A stretch of 64,000 nt of DNA from CAZUXY01 sp964624235. GTDB taxonomy: Bacteria > Spirochaetota > UBA4802 > UBA5368. The stretch lies in NCBI GenBank assembly GCA_964624235.1, contig CAZUXY010000014.1, positions 1 to 64,000 on the forward strand. The letters are read 5' to 3'. The position numbers and the translations under genes are program-made. The notes beneath the pieces are model-generated. The model searched no databases. It was not told the DNA's origin and worked only from the letters and a program-made list of their open reading frames with translations. Below, one piece after another: positions 9,745 through 19,282 of the stretch (its first letter is position 1; each line of letters opens with the position of its first letter).

Positions 9745-9965
9745 TAATTACACTTTTCCTTAACGTTTCCCGGATTGTTTTCCCTGTTTGAGCGACCTGC
9801 TTTGTTACGAAGGCATTTTTCACATCTTTCGTCACTGCACATCTGACAGCTGAAACAGTCTGGACATGGGTGTTTTTTCCGTGCCTTTTTATCCTCTTCC
9901 GGCACATACAGCAGTTCTTTAAAACCTTTAATCCTGATAAAAGGCATAATTATCCATTGTGCCAT
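9744..9965 (-). CDS. Small CxxC-rich protein, unknown function
   Basis: A 73-residue protein without a clear signal peptide. Six cysteines are packed as C-x2-C-x2-C-x2-C-x4-C-x2-C (residues 34-51), which should bind zinc or an iron-sulfur centre; another Cys is next to last. Around it the chain is rich in Lys and Arg. It is joined to both neighbours by TAATG overlaps (FecR-type gene upstream, PrsW-like gene downstream), so it is almost certainly translated. I do not recognise the family. Confidence 0.75.
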   Translation of the reverse strand: MAQWIIMPFIRIKGFKELLYVPEEDKKARKKHPCPDCFSCQMCSDERCEKCLRNKAGRSNRENNPGNVKEKCN

Positions 9966-12109
9966 TACTCAATAAAAAGAACTTTCGGTGAAAGTATTTT
10001 CGGTTTCTTTCCGCCTTCGCCCAGCGTGATCTCGAAAATCGACACCGCGGTTCCGCTTCTGCGCAATATTTTACCGCCTTTCATTTCCTGTGCCTGTAGA
10101 TTCAGTATGAATTTGCCGACATCCAGTTTTTCCATATCATCAAATATATATTCGTTGGCTGCCGTAGTACCTGTTGTCAGTTTTTGACGTTTACCATGAT
10201 CAAGCCTGTATATTTCAATTCGGTAACGGTTGGCGCCTTCAGCCGCTTCCCATCGCAGCGGCAGGCGGGTTTTATCGATCATATTCATAACGTACCCGTT
10301 GGCCGGTTCAATTATAACCGGAGACGGGAGCATCCCTTTCACCGACAGCTTCCTGGCATCACTGCGCATTATGATGTCGCCCGTCGTTTCATCGAACAAA
10401 AAGACATGCCAGTAATAGTCACCCTTCGCAATCTTCTCAATATCAATGCTGAAGCCCGAGGTCTGCATTTCCTTCATTACCTGTGCAAAGTCTCTCTGTT
10501 GCGATAACTGGACTTTAAACTTTCCCTTTACGTCTGTCCTCATCCATCTGAAAAGGACCTTTGCGTCGTCATGCTCCTCGTCCGGTACGATCACCTCTTC
10601 GGGTGACGGTGCAAGCAATGCGATCTCACCTGTGGGTACTATGTTGATTTTTCTCTGTGATGAAGGCGCGGTGATCTCTTCCTCCTGAGAAATGCCGGTC
10701 ACCCTCCAGTAGTATGTTCCCGAATCAAGCATTTTGCGGAACTTGATAATATTGTTTTTACTTTTTTCCGTAAAGACGGTTTCCTTGAAATCCGGGTCCT
10801 TCGATATCGCAAGGCGTGACTCTGGAATTTCAGGTTTTTTCTTCCATGTAAAAGTTAATTCCTGGTTCTTCAGCATTGCCCCGACAATCATTTTGTTGTC
10901 AGGAGGGTAAAGGAGTTCCGGTGAGGCGAGAAACCGGTTTTTAGCAACCGCAAACTTATACACCGGACTCAGCACCTTCCTTGATTCCGCACCCGTGCCG
11001 ATGATGGTTTCCACCTGCCAGTAATAGTTTCCCTCTCCGAGGGTATCCACGGAAATACGCGGATCTGTCAACTGCCTGGTCAGCAGTTTTTTCCCCATTT
11101 CCGGTTCCGTTGAAACCATCAAGCGGTAGGATGAATCTGTATCACCGGCGCTCCAGAGAAAATTTATAATCGGGGGATTGATACGAAAAACCATGACGGT
11201 GTTATTTGCCGGGCTGATGAGTTGCACGGGCTTTTCCCGCATTACCCTGAACCATCGCACCTCGCTGTATTCCCTGGTACCTGTTTTAACATTTACCGCA
11301 CGAAGACGGCAGTAATAAATACCTTCCGGTACAACCACTGATTTTTCGTTTCCATCTACCCTGATGCCCGCAATCAATGCGGTGAATGTATTATCCCGGG
11401 AAATCTCCAGGAAAACAGTGTATTCCCGCGCAACCTGATCCCATGTGAAATTCACCGGTTCATTCTGCCGTTTAGCGTAAAATACACTGTTTGCTGCGGG
11501 ATTTCTGAGCTGGAGTTTCAGGTCATATACCTTGTCGCCGGATATCGCTACCTTCTGGTTTACCCCCAGTTCCTGGACACTGTCGCCGGACTTTATTCTG
11601 GCATTGCCGCTGTTTATCGCCAGGTTGATGTTTTTCCCACCGGCGTTGCTCATGCTCAGGTTCCCCTTATCAAGGGAAACCATGGTATCGCTCGCTTTAA
11701 TATTGATTGACTTGATCGAAGAGTCGGTGATCCCTTCCCTGCGAGCCACTATTGATCCCCGTGTAAAATCCAGATTCAGATTGTTTCGCGATAACGACAG
11801 CAGCACCATACTGTTTTCTGTAAGAGCGATTTCAGTACCGTCTTTCAGTTTAATAACCGCTTCGGAGAGACCGGCGGTTCGGATGGTGTCATTGTTATAA
11901 ACCGGCGATTCCCGCTCAAGGTCTTCCCATATCACCTGGGATGCATACTTGCGTTGGGACTCCTTGATTTTATAGGTTATGGTGCCTATCATCTCTCCCC
12001 TGCCAGCCCCTGTTTTCCTGGTGATATCAAGATAAAACAGCAGGGTCAAAACGATCACGACAATTGCGCCAATCCCCAGTGCAGTATTATTTGCTGCCGA
12101 TAATCTCAT
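9965..12109 (-). CDS. FecR-domain protein with fibronectin-like repeats
   Basis: A 714-residue protein anchored by one N-terminal membrane helix (about residues 9-28, IGAIVVIVLTLLFYL). A FecR-type domain follows at about 60-200, with the typical DGTEIALTENS and GSIVARR elements. After it come several beta-sandwich repeats marked by YYCRL, YYWQV, YYWRV and YYWHV at the end of each unit. The bulk should lie in the periplasm. It overlaps the upstream cyclase by 23 bases and the downstream CxxC gene by one base. Such proteins next to cyclases are common in spirochaetes and deltaproteobacteria; the ligand is unknown. Confidence 0.82.
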   Translation of the reverse strand: MRLSAANNTALGIGAIVVIVLTLLFYLDITRKTGAGRGEMIGTITYKIKESQRKYASQVIWEDLERESPVYNNDTIRTAGLSEAVIKLKDGTEIALTENSMVLLSLSRNNLNLDFTRGSIVARREGITDSSIKSINIKASDTMVSLDKGNLSMSNAGGKNINLAINSGNARIKSGDSVQELGVNQKVAISGDKVYDLKLQLRNPAANSVFYAKRQNEPVNFTWDQVAREYTVFLEISRDNTFTALIAGIRVDGNEKSVVVPEGIYYCRLRAVNVKTGTREYSEVRWFRVMREKPVQLISPANNTVMVFRINPPIINFLWSAGDTDSSYRLMVSTEPEMGKKLLTRQLTDPRISVDTLGEGNYYWQVETIIGTGAESRKVLSPVYKFAVAKNRFLASPELLYPPDNKMIVGAMLKNQELTFTWKKKPEIPESRLAISKDPDFKETVFTEKSKNNIIKFRKMLDSGTYYWRVTGISQEEEITAPSSQRKINIVPTGEIALLAPSPEEVIVPDEEHDDAKVLFRWMRTDVKGKFKVQLSQQRDFAQVMKEMQTSGFSIDIEKIAKGDYYWHVFLFDETTGDIIMRSDARKLSVKGMLPSPVIIEPANGYVMNMIDKTRLPLRWEAAEGANRYRIEIYRLDHGKRQKLTTGTTAANEYIFDDMEKLDVGKFILNLQAQEMKGGKILRRSGTAVSIFEITLGEGGKKPKILSPKVLFIE

Positions 12110-14960
12110 ACTTTACTTCTTCTTTGTCAATATCGATCTTTCCCGTTTTCTCTGCAACAAACACGGTATCTATGCTTTTACGCAAATGCTCCAGTGTTTG
12201 TGGAGACCCGGAATCATCTATCCGCCCCAGTACCGTATAAATCTGCTGTGGTTTTTCCTTCCCTTTTACCCTGATCGGCTGCATTTTTTCGAAACGGAAA
12301 ATATCCTTAACCATATTATACGCATCTTCGCTGATAAGTATATCTGTGCCGAAGGGTTTATTGAGCGCTTCAATCCGTGATGCAAGATTCACGGTATCAC
12401 CTATCACGGTGTATTCCATACGATGTTCCGAACCGATCTGACCCGCGAGCAGAGGTCCCACATTGATCCCGCAGCCTATATGTATTAATGGTTTATCATC
12501 CGTTCCGCGACCGCTGTTGAATTCCACCAGGCTTTTTCGCATTAAAAGGGCTCCATTGATTGCGTTCTCTACATCATTACCCTTTGAAACGGGGATACCC
12601 CAGACTGCCATGATAGCGTCACCGATAAACTTGTCTACAACGCCTCCGGTTTTATCGATACACTCCACCATACGCGTCATGTACTGATTGAGAAACTCCA
12701 CCACCTCCTCCGGCTGCATTTTTTCTGAAATCGATGTGAATGCGCGTATATCCGAAAACAGCACCACGCCTTCCTTTCTCTCCCCGCCCAGCCTGATTTC
12801 GTCTTTCAGTACCATTTCAGCAATTTCCGGATTAACAAACTTCCCGAAAGCGGTTTTCATCTTTTCCCTTTCCTCAAGGCCTTTCCCCATTTCCATAAAC
12901 GAATAGGTCAGTTCGCCGATTTCATCCCGTGATGTCGGCTTGATATCAATATTATAGTCGCCTTCCTTGATCTTCTTGGTCGCACCCAGAAGCTGGATGA
13001 TCGGATTGGTGAGGCTGTTGCCGAAGAAAAAAACAATGAGCACTGCTATGGTAAGTACGATCCCCATCAGATAGATATTTCTGCGCTGAATGTTATACAC
13101 TTCCTCAAAGGCCTGTTTCTCATCAACCATGGCAATAACACCGCAGCCCCCTACCCCGATTTTTTTGAATGATCCCAGGTGGAAAAGACCTTTTTCATCT
13201 GGAAACCTGGTCTGACCGTTGTCCATTGTGCTTTTCATCATGAGTTTAACGATCGGAAGGTTGATTAAATTGCCCCCGGATTTCACGATACTGGCATCAG
13301 GGTGCGCGATGAGATCACCCGTGTCATTTACCAGAAATACTTTTGTAATTCCTGATACCCCGAAAGTGCGCAACATTGAATCAAGTTTTAAATAACACAC
13401 CAGAACCATTTTTCTGCCGGCATCACCTGAATTATACGGCATTGCCGCCCCCATAACCGGCAAATCCGCAATGGGTGAAACGTTGAATACCGCGGTTACA
13501 CCCTGCAAGCCGCGCTGCAGCGGTTTTTCAGAGCTTGCCATGATCTTCTTCATGACATCTTCTGAAAGTTGGTTTTCCTTCATCAGCGGAATATTATATG
13601 CTTCGCTAAGAACCTTAAAAGAAGCCGATTTCTCCTGAAAAGCTATAATTCCAAGATAAACAAGGTCTTTTTCATTCTGTATAAGGTTCCTGAAAATTTC
13701 AGCCGCCTTTCCCTGACCCGCGCTCTCCAGCAGTACCCTTGCGTAAACACCTGCGCGTTCCATAACAGCCTGCAGGTCCGCTCCCACCTTAAGGGCAATA
13801 ACTTCGGAGATTTTATGGTTATTCTCCTGCACCCTGACTTCGTTGTCAGTTTTAAAAAAATACGTCGCGAGTAATATCATTCCCGATAGTGAAGCAATGA
13901 TAAGCAGCGATATGATTGATATTAACTTAAATCTGATGGAGGTATAAACCCGACCGGTTCCGGCCGGTGCTGATTTTTCACTCTCCTTAAGTGTCAAAGG
14001 GGCTGAAGCGGCATTCGGTGTTTCGATGGACTGAGACTGAAGCGCCACTTCCGTCGATTGGGCCGCTGTTGCATCTTCAGCGGTTTCCGACTCTGTAACA
14101 GATTCCTCTGCAGATACTACCGTCATCGGTTCTACCGCTGGCTCTTCATCCTCAAAATCAATAATCGATTGCTTCAAATATCCATCTTCCGGTTCTTCCA
14201 GCACCATTTCAAATTCATCATCATCACCCTCTACATCTTTCAACTCGTCTTCAAATGAAACCAGTTCCTCATCGGTTTCATTTTCTTCTGCATCAACCAC
14301 CAACGGAGCGGCAGAGGTCGCGACATTATTTTCCTTAACGGCTGTACCGTCTTTACCGGGGAGCGCATCCGTTACAGTGCGTAAACCTGTTTCGGTCTTG
14401 ATGAGGACATTCCCGTAATATATGAGTACATTGCCTGCCGTGTTTCGCAGTCTTGATAGATTCAGGGAACCCGCAGAACCTCCATTTAAATACCGCTCAA
14501 AATCCTTCGCGATATGCATGTCATGCTCGTTGCTCATGAGCTTCACATTTAGACCTTTAACGAGCAACGAAGCATTTACCGCGTTGTACCGCTGAAGCAT
14601 TAAGAATCCGGTCAGCAATACACCTGCAGAGCCCATTCCATAAAATATTACCAGGGTATTCCCGTTAGAAAGAGCGGAATATACTTCTTTGTAAAAACCA
14701 CTGAGCGAATTAGAAGGTTGAGATTCCTTCAGGTCCACGAAACTGTTCAGAACTGTAAAACCCCTGCTTTCGTAATACCGAACCAGCGTGAGGTAAGTGT
14801 TGCGCCTTACCGGAACCGTAGATACCACCACTACTGTCGCAACGCTATGTTTGAATAGTTCTTTAATTTTTTTTTCGTCAAAAAATTCATCCGCGACGGC
14901 TGTATCGGTGTCGTAAAAATCCACAAACAGTTTCTTTGCATATCCCGCAGTTTGAACCAT
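12087..14960 (-). CDS. Membrane adenylate/guanylate cyclase with phosphatase-like N-terminal domain
   Basis: A 957-residue signalling enzyme. Residues ~1-190 form a cytoplasmic domain that resembles a dual-specificity phosphatase fold, but the loop VIFYGMGSAG (about 104-113) lacks the HC-x5-R catalytic residues. A Glu/Ala-rich linker follows (~205-335), then membrane helix 1 (~346-369), a periplasmic Cache-like sensor, helix 2 (~625-645), a HAMP domain and a class III cyclase domain. In the cyclase, metal Asp residues sit in FSDIRAF (~737) and IGDAIMAVWG (~781), and the transition-state Asn/Arg in VNLASRIEAL (~858/862). It should make cAMP or cGMP. It heads the four-gene operon; cNMP-binding proteins such as that at 34437-34895 are possible receivers. 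Confidence 0.88.
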   Translation of the reverse strand: MVQTAGYAKKLFVDFYDTDTAVADEFFDEKKIKELFKHSVATVVVVSTVPVRRNTYLTLVRYYESRGFTVLNSFVDLKESQPSNSLSGFYKEVYSALSNGNTLVIFYGMGSAGVLLTGFLMLQRYNAVNASLLVKGLNVKLMSNEHDMHIAKDFERYLNGGSAGSLNLSRLRNTAGNVLIYYGNVLIKTETGLRTVTDALPGKDGTAVKENNVATSAAPLVVDAEENETDEELVSFEDELKDVEGDDDEFEMVLEEPEDGYLKQSIIDFEDEEPAVEPMTVVSAEESVTESETAEDATAAQSTEVALQSQSIETPNAASAPLTLKESEKSAPAGTGRVYTSIRFKLISIISLLIIASLSGMILLATYFFKTDNEVRVQENNHKISEVIALKVGADLQAVMERAGVYARVLLESAGQGKAAEIFRNLIQNEKDLVYLGIIAFQEKSASFKVLSEAYNIPLMKENQLSEDVMKKIMASSEKPLQRGLQGVTAVFNVSPIADLPVMGAAMPYNSGDAGRKMVLVCYLKLDSMLRTFGVSGITKVFLVNDTGDLIAHPDASIVKSGGNLINLPIVKLMMKSTMDNGQTRFPDEKGLFHLGSFKKIGVGGCGVIAMVDEKQAFEEVYNIQRRNIYLMGIVLTIAVLIVFFFGNSLTNPIIQLLGATKKIKEGDYNIDIKPTSRDEIGELTYSFMEMGKGLEEREKMKTAFGKFVNPEIAEMVLKDEIRLGGERKEGVVLFSDIRAFTSISEKMQPEEVVEFLNQYMTRMVECIDKTGGVVDKFIGDAIMAVWGIPVSKGNDVENAINGALLMRKSLVEFNSGRGTDDKPLIHIGCGINVGPLLAGQIGSEHRMEYTVIGDTVNLASRIEALNKPFGTDILISEDAYNMVKDIFRFEKMQPIRVKGKEKPQQIYTVLGRIDDSGSPQTLEHLRKSIDTVFVAEKTGKIDIDKEEVKYEIIGSK

Positions 14961-15636
14961 AAAGAGTACTATTGCTCCTGATTTATTCTTTTAACACTAT
15001 TATAATCAAATCACAACGGCATATCTATAATAAAGTACATAATATCACTCTACGTTAAATTTCGAAAATCTCTGCATTAATATTTAGCTGTTTTACCCTA
15101 TGTTACCGTCAAATAATCAGTATTTGTTTTAGATGGTGGATCAAAACATCATCATTAACCAGGTTCGGTCTTTTAAAATAACAGTAGTGTCAGATTCCTA
15201 TAAAAATATCATACATGTTGAATGCAGGGGAATATTGAAACAATACCGTTAAACGCCGTATAATCAATGAAAATATTCTATTTTATCGACAAGTAAAATC
15301 ATTTCCAAACCGACCCGGCAAGGAAAACCTTACCAGAAGAAATTCAAATCCTCACGCAATTGAACTCACATTGTAAATGAAGTAATCCCATAGCATGGTA
15401 AAACAAACGAGAGTCGTATCACTCTTGAGTCGTTATAAGTAAACCCGTCACTGGAATGATACATTCATACTGGTTTACAAAATATGATTTTTTCATGTGA
15501 AATCCTTCCGCCAAAAACTATTTATTTCGCATAACGCATATATAATACATACTTGCAACACATATATTAAGATGTTGTTTATTTTACATATCACATATAT
15601 GTATATAAAAAACCACCATATAAAATTAAGAATGTG
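14961..15636. other. AT-rich divergent intergenic region
   Basis: Between the cyclase operon (minus) and sdhC (plus) lie about 750 bases without a credible gene. The part near 15500-15630 is very AT-rich with repeated CATATAT-like words. It should hold both divergent promoters; only the sdh promoter could be pointed to. Confidence 0.55.
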
Positions 15637-15665
15637 TTGACTTATTCACCTGATTAACGTATATG
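15637..15665 (+). promoter_or_regulatory. Candidate promoter of sdhCAB
   Basis: TTGACT (15637-15642) and TATATG (15660-15665) with a 17-base spacer lie 48 bases before the sdhC start, followed by an ACAGGAG ribosome binding site. Confidence 0.6.
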
Positions 15666-15712
15666 GCTGATCTTTATGTCGTTAATGTCCATCTTATAAA
15701 CAGGAGTGTACC

Positions 15713-16384
15713 ATGAGTTCTTTCAATGGTTTGCTTTCTTCATCCCTTGGAAAGAAGCTTTTAATGTCTCTAACCGGTTTCTTTCTCATGCTTTTTCTCA
15801 CCATTCATCTGTTCGGTAATATTTTCATTTATGTCAGTGCTTCAGCTTTCAACGCCTATGTTGAAACGCTCGAGGGAGGCATACTCAGCAAAATAATACT
15901 GGTTATTGAATTTTTTCTCGGTGCGGCCTTCCTGATCCATATATACAATGGCATACGGCTGACTCTGGAAAACCTGTACGCGCGTACATCAAGATACGCC
16001 GTACGGCCCGAGTCGCCGCAAAGCAGTTTTTCTTCGCGAAACATGTGGATTACCGCCTCGGTAATTTTCATTTTCCTTGTATTCCATCTGCAGAACTTCT
16101 GGTATCAGGTCAAATTCGGTGACGTGGTCGGAAAAACCATGTATGACATCGTCACCGCCACCCTCTCCGATCCCCTGTATGCATCGCTGTATCTCGCAGC
16201 GGTCTTAATTCTCGGTTTTCATCTTATACATGGCTTTCAGAGTGCATTTCAAAGCCTGGGCCTCAACCATAGCAGGTATACGCCAGTGATCAAGGCTGCT
16301 GGCATAATCTATGCGCTTGTTATTTCGGGAGGCTTCATTTCTTTTCCGGTCTACTTCTTTCTTAAATCACTGCTCGAGAGGTAA
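15713..16384 (+). CDS. sdhC: Succinate dehydrogenase cytochrome b subunit (b558 type)
   Basis: A 223-residue protein with five hydrophobic segments, the layout of the fused b558-type heme anchor that replaces separate SdhC and SdhD. Histidines sit in or near helices (TIHLFGN, LIHIYNG, VFHLQNF, GFHLIHGF) and are candidate heme ligands. It anchors SdhAB to the inner membrane and passes electrons to or from quinone. It is six bases upstream of sdhA and starts the sdhCAB operon. A short N-terminus beginning SSFNGLLSSSLGKKLLMSLTG matches the family. Confidence 0.9.
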   Translation: MSSFNGLLSSSLGKKLLMSLTGFFLMLFLTIHLFGNIFIYVSASAFNAYVETLEGGILSKIILVIEFFLGAAFLIHIYNGIRLTLENLYARTSRYAVRPESPQSSFSSRNMWITASVIFIFLVFHLQNFWYQVKFGDVVGKTMYDIVTATLSDPLYASLYLAAVLILGFHLIHGFQSAFQSLGLNHSRYTPVIKAAGIIYALVISGGFISFPVYFFLKSLLER

Positions 16385-16390
16385 TTATCG

Positions 16391-18301
16391 ATGAAATTAA
16401 ACTCAAAAATACCATCCGGCCCCATAGCCGAACGATGGACCAATCATAAATTTTCATTAAAGCTGGTCAATCCGACCAACAAGGCGAAGTACGATATCAT
16501 CGTCGTAGGCACTGGTCTTGCCGGCGCTTCAGCGGCGGCCAGTCTCGCCGAACTCGGATACAATGTAAAAGCTTTCTGCTACCAGGACAGTCCCCGCAGG
16601 GCCCACAGTATCGCCGCACAGGGTGGCATCAATGCGGCAAAAAACTACCAAAATGACGGCGACAGCATATACCGTCTTTTTTACGATACTATTAAGGGTG
16701 GTGACTACAGGGCACGTGAATCCAACGTGTATCGGCTGGCTGAAGTAAGTAACCAGATAATCGACCAATGCGTTGCCCAGGGGGTACCCTTCGCCAGGGA
16801 ATACGGCGGCATGCTTGATAATCGCTCCTTCGGAGGAGCCCAGGTCTCACGCACTTTTTATGCAAGGGGTCAGACGGGCCAGCAGCTTTTGCTTGGCGCC
16901 TACGGCGCCCTTAACCGTCAGATAACCGCCGGTAAGGTGACAATGTACACGCGTCGTGAAATGCTTGAACTCGTGCTCGTCGACGGTATCGCCAGGGGCA
17001 TAATCACACGAAATCTTATCACCGGGGAAATTGAGCGTCATGCGGGCCATGCGGTCATTCTTGCGACCGGAGGGTATGCCAACACCTATTATCTATCCAC
17101 CAACGCAAAGAACTGCAATGCGACAGCCATCTGGAGGGCGCACAGGAAGGGTGCTCTTTTCGCCAATCCCTGTTTCACGCAGATACATCCTACCTGTATA
17201 CCCGTACACGGGGAGTACCAGTCAAAGCTTACTTTGATGAGCGAGAGTCTGCGTAACGACGGAAGGATCTGGGTGCCCAAAAAGGCCGGGGACAAGCGAC
17301 GACCTTCCGAAATACCTGAAACCGAAAGGGATTACTACCTTGAAACGAAATACCCCTCTTTCGGCAACCTGGTGCCCAGGGATGTTGCTTCGCGCAATTC
17401 CAAGGAACAGTGCGATATGGGAAAAGGGGTGAATGAGACCGGTAAAGCAGTTTATCTGGATTTCAGCGATGCGATCAAACGACAGGGAAAGTCCAAGATT
17501 GAGGAAAAATACGGCAATCTCTTTCAGATGTACGAGATGATTACCGCGGAAAATCCGTATGAAAACCCGATGATGATTTACCCGGCATTGCATTATGTAA
17601 TGGGGGGGCTGTGGGTCGATTATAACCTTATGAGCACCATACCCGGTCTTTTTATTCTCGGGGAAGCGAATTTTTCCGATCACGGCGCCAATCGCCTTGG
17701 TGCGAGTGCGCTCATGCAGGGACTCGCGGACGGCTATTTCATTATCCCTTACACCCTGGGAGATTATATCGCCAACAGCAAGCCTTCAAATATCACAACC
17801 GACAATAAAGCATTTGCGGATGAGGAGTCGAATGTAAATGAAAGGTTGAAACGTTTACTCGACATCAAGGGCGACGGTACTCCCGATTATTTCCATCGTG
17901 AACTCGGCAGGATCATGTGGGAACACGTCGGGATGGCCCGCAATGCCGAGGGTCTCTCCCGAGCTATTTCACTGATCGCAGGACTCAGGGATGAATTCTG
18001 GAAAAATCTCAAAGTTACAGGCAGTAATGATGACGTAAACCAGGTTCTTGAACGCGCCGGAAGGGTGGCAGACCATCTCGAACTTGCGGAACTGATCACT
18101 CGTGACGCCCTGCACCGGAAAGAATCCTGCGGCGGTCATTTCAGGGAGGAGTGCCAGACAGCGGAAAACGAAGCAATGCGTGATGATGAAAATTTCTCAT
18201 ATGTCGCCGCATGGCAATTTGAAAATATCGGCAATTGGAAACTGATAAAAGAGGACCTTGATTTTGAATATGAAAAACCCTCTCAAAGGAGTTATAAATA
18301 A
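16391..18301 (+). CDS. sdhA: Succinate dehydrogenase/fumarate reductase flavoprotein subunit
   Basis: A 636-residue flavoprotein. The dinucleotide fold is IIVVGTGLAGASAA (about residues 36-49). The His expected to hold FAD covalently is in RRAHSIAAQGG. The substrate-binding motif HPTCIP and the C-terminal GRIMWEHVGMARN segment are present. It oxidises succinate to fumarate, or the reverse, in the TCA cycle. The b558-type anchor next door fits the non-classical three-subunit enzyme of Bacillus-, epsilonproteobacterial- and deltaproteobacterial-type. Its stop overlaps the sdhB start (TAATG). Confidence 0.97.
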   Translation: MKLNSKIPSGPIAERWTNHKFSLKLVNPTNKAKYDIIVVGTGLAGASAAASLAELGYNVKAFCYQDSPRRAHSIAAQGGINAAKNYQNDGDSIYRLFYDTIKGGDYRARESNVYRLAEVSNQIIDQCVAQGVPFAREYGGMLDNRSFGGAQVSRTFYARGQTGQQLLLGAYGALNRQITAGKVTMYTRREMLELVLVDGIARGIITRNLITGEIERHAGHAVILATGGYANTYYLSTNAKNCNATAIWRAHRKGALFANPCFTQIHPTCIPVHGEYQSKLTLMSESLRNDGRIWVPKKAGDKRRPSEIPETERDYYLETKYPSFGNLVPRDVASRNSKEQCDMGKGVNETGKAVYLDFSDAIKRQGKSKIEEKYGNLFQMYEMITAENPYENPMMIYPALHYVMGGLWVDYNLMSTIPGLFILGEANFSDHGANRLGASALMQGLADGYFIIPYTLGDYIANSKPSNITTDNKAFADEESNVNERLKRLLDIKGDGTPDYFHRELGRIMWEHVGMARNAEGLSRAISLIAGLRDEFWKNLKVTGSNDDVNQVLERAGRVADHLELAELITRDALHRKESCGGHFREECQTAENEAMRDDENFSYVAAWQFENIGNWKLIKEDLDFEYEKPSQRSYK

Positions 18302-19053
18302 TGAAAACATCCCTTAACCTTACATTAAAAATCTGGCGTCAGGCGGGTCCCTCCCACAAGGGTGCTTTCAAGGAATATAAAGTAAGCGACATATCCCCCG
18401 ACGCTTCCTTCCTTGAGATGCTGGATATACTCAATGAGGAACTGCAGAAAAAGGGGGAAGATCCTGTGGTATTCGATCATGATTGCCGCGAGGGCATCTG
18501 CGGAGCGTGCGGTATCGTTATCAATGGAAGGCCCCATGGTCCCCTCAAGGGAGTGACCACCTGCCAGTTGCATATGAGACACTTTAAAAACGGCGATACC
18601 CTCGTTATAGAACCATGGCGTGCGAAGGCGTTCCCAATAATAAAGGATCTCATGGTAGACCGTTCAGCACTGGAAAAGATACTTCAGGCAGGGGGTTATA
18701 TTTCAATAAATACCGGCAGTGCTCCTGACGGGAACAGTATGCCTATACCCAAGGAGGCCGCCAATACAGCTATGGATGCCGCCGCCTGTATCGGATGCGG
18801 AGCCTGTGTCGCTTCATGTAAAAATGCATCTGCCATGCTTTTCGTGTCCGCAAAAGTTTCCCACCTTGCGCTGCTGCCGCAGGGTCATCCTGAACGATAT
18901 GAACGCGTCCGGAAAATGGTAAAAACAATGGATGATATTGGTTTCGGCAACTGTTCCAATACCTATGCCTGTGAGGCCGAATGTCCGAAGGAGATATCTG
19001 TTTCCCATATTGCACGGATGAACCGGGAATACTTTTCAGCCAAGATCCGATAA
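18301..19053 (+). CDS. sdhB: Succinate dehydrogenase/fumarate reductase iron-sulfur subunit
   Basis: A 250-residue protein that moves electrons from SdhA to the membrane heme and quinone. The 2Fe-2S cysteines are in DCREGICGACG and TCQLHM. The second half carries the 4Fe-4S motif CIGCGACVASCK and cysteines in NCSNTYACEAECPKE for the 3Fe-4S centre. The start codon is shared with the sdhA stop. A strong hairpin lies about 55 bases after the stop. Confidence 0.97.
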   Translation: MKTSLNLTLKIWRQAGPSHKGAFKEYKVSDISPDASFLEMLDILNEELQKKGEDPVVFDHDCREGICGACGIVINGRPHGPLKGVTTCQLHMRHFKNGDTLVIEPWRAKAFPIIKDLMVDRSALEKILQAGGYISINTGSAPDGNSMPIPKEAANTAMDAAACIGCGACVASCKNASAMLFVSAKVSHLALLPQGHPERYERVRKMVKTMDDIGFGNCSNTYACEAECPKEISVSHIARMNREYFSAKIR

Positions 19054-19109
19054 ACATCGTAGTAACTCGTTCAATCAGGCACAACCTTACTTCATAGTTA
19101 TTAACAGAA

Positions 19110-19138
19110 GGCACCGGGTTCCTGCCGGTCCCGGTGCC
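19110..19138 (+). terminator. Hairpin after sdhB
   Basis: A perfect nine-base GC-rich stem, GGCACCGGG with CCCGGTGCC, has an 11-base loop and lies 56 bases after sdhB. The following bases are only moderately T-rich, so it is a probable but not ideal terminator. Confidence 0.65.
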
Positions 19139-19282
19139 CTGTTAGTTTCACTCCTTTTATAATAACCGTGTCAGGGAATTACGCGTGTAACATGCCTATG
19201 GAGTAGCTTTTATGTTAAACATACAAACCAGTTCCCACGGTATAACATGCATAATTTCTCATCTAATCGTTTGCAAAAACAC

